NCBI GenBank assembly: GCA_007117575.1
Contig: SKGH01000052.1
Coordinates: 1-6,395 of the forward strand
Direction: 5' to 3'
DNA from: Candidatus Kaiserbacteria bacterium
GTDB lineage: Bacteria > Patescibacteriota > Minisyncoccia > Phycocordibacterales > UBA918
DNA length: 6,395 nucleotides
Shown: positions 6,216-6,395 of the stretch, in pieces
How the letters are laid out: each line of letters opens with the position of its first letter
Numbering within the stretch: position 1 is the stretch's first letter
Position numbers and translations under genes: made by a program
Notes under the pieces: generated by a model
Told to the model about the DNA's origin: nothing
The model's input: only the letters and a program-made list of their open reading frames with translations
Databases searched by the model: none

Positions 6216-6289
6216 GACTTACGCGTTTGGCGAATTTCTTTGTTGCTTTCGTCACTCAAACCTTTCATCGTACCACCAAGTACGCCTCA
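6216..6289. mobile_element. Partial second copy of the 127-base MITE-like element
   Basis: These 74 bases match 971-1043 with one substitution and one inserted T in the stretch just after caaacc (6261-6267). The match covers the left inverted-repeat end (gacttacgcgtttgg) and the internal cgtac/gtacg hairpin, and stops exactly at gcctca. The right half of the element, including its right end, is absent from this window. The sequence after the break belongs to a different inverted-repeat unit. The copy lies 37 bases downstream of the exonuclease stop codon, in the same orientation as copy 1. Confidence 0.6.
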
Positions 6290-6393
6290 CCCAGCCCCAG
6301 TTTCGGTAACCATTTATTACTATTGTAATAAACTAAAAAATGTTTTAGTCAGTCACGAAAGAATATAAATGATCACGGAAACTGGGGCTGGGT
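6289..6393. mobile_element. Small 105-base unit with 16-base perfect inverted-repeat ends
   Basis: The ends acccagccccagtttc (6289-6304) and gaaactggggctgggt (6378-6393) are exact reverse complements. They enclose about 73 AT-rich bases with no open frame of note. The trinucleotide tca flanks both sides (6287-6289 and 6393-6395), overlapping the outermost paired base, and could be a target-site duplication. The long AT-rich interior argues against a terminator. A non-autonomous miniature transposon inserted into copy 2 of the other repeat is my preferred reading. The window ends at the boundary, so the far flank cannot be examined. Confidence 0.5.
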
Positions 6394-6395
6394 CA

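Noticed and set aside
967..6395. CRISPR array
   Set aside because: The repeated sequences are not regularly spaced, are far apart, and have transposon-like inverted ends; no cas gene is present.

Overview
The window looks like a chromosomal fragment from a small-genome bacterium of the Patescibacteria (Candidate Phyla Radiation), probably a Parcubacteria-like lineage. This is inferred from three things: a secreted protein with a YxNYQGKL module and GxGTSSPxAxxSV repeats, compact housekeeping enzymes (a PrmC with a shortened N-terminus), and no convincing Shine-Dalgarno sequence before any gene. No marker gene such as 16S rRNA is present, so placement is tentative. All six complete genes end in TAA or TAG and keep full family lengths under the standard bacterial code, so UGA recoding is not indicated.

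Layout. Positions 1-851 (minus strand) hold the N-terminal part of a large secreted surface or fibre-like protein that runs off the left edge. Positions 852-1391 are a 540-base gene-poor stretch with a perfect 26-base palindrome, a 127-base element with inverted-repeat ends, and an intrinsic-terminator-like hairpin. A class I fructose-bisphosphate aldolase gene (minus, 1392-2414) is divergent from a plus-strand run: prmC (release-factor methyltransferase), a 66-residue two-helix membrane protein, a membrane-anchored bacterial PH-domain protein, hisS (histidyl-tRNA synthetase) and a DEDDy-type 3'-5' exonuclease. Positions 6179-6395 are non-coding. They carry a second, partial copy of the 127-base element that breaks off into another inverted-repeat unit reaching the window edge.

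Functionally, prmC and hisS serve translation, the aldolase serves central carbon metabolism, the 66-residue/PH-domain pair is probably a co-transcribed envelope unit, and the exonuclease is a nucleic-acid processing enzyme. Nothing ties these into a new pathway or defence system; the genes look like an ordinary housekeeping neighbourhood. The less ordinary signal is in the non-coding DNA: a family of small inverted-repeat elements with copies or ends at 967-1093, 2479-2490 and 6216-6289, one apparently interrupted by a second, different small element at 6289-6393.
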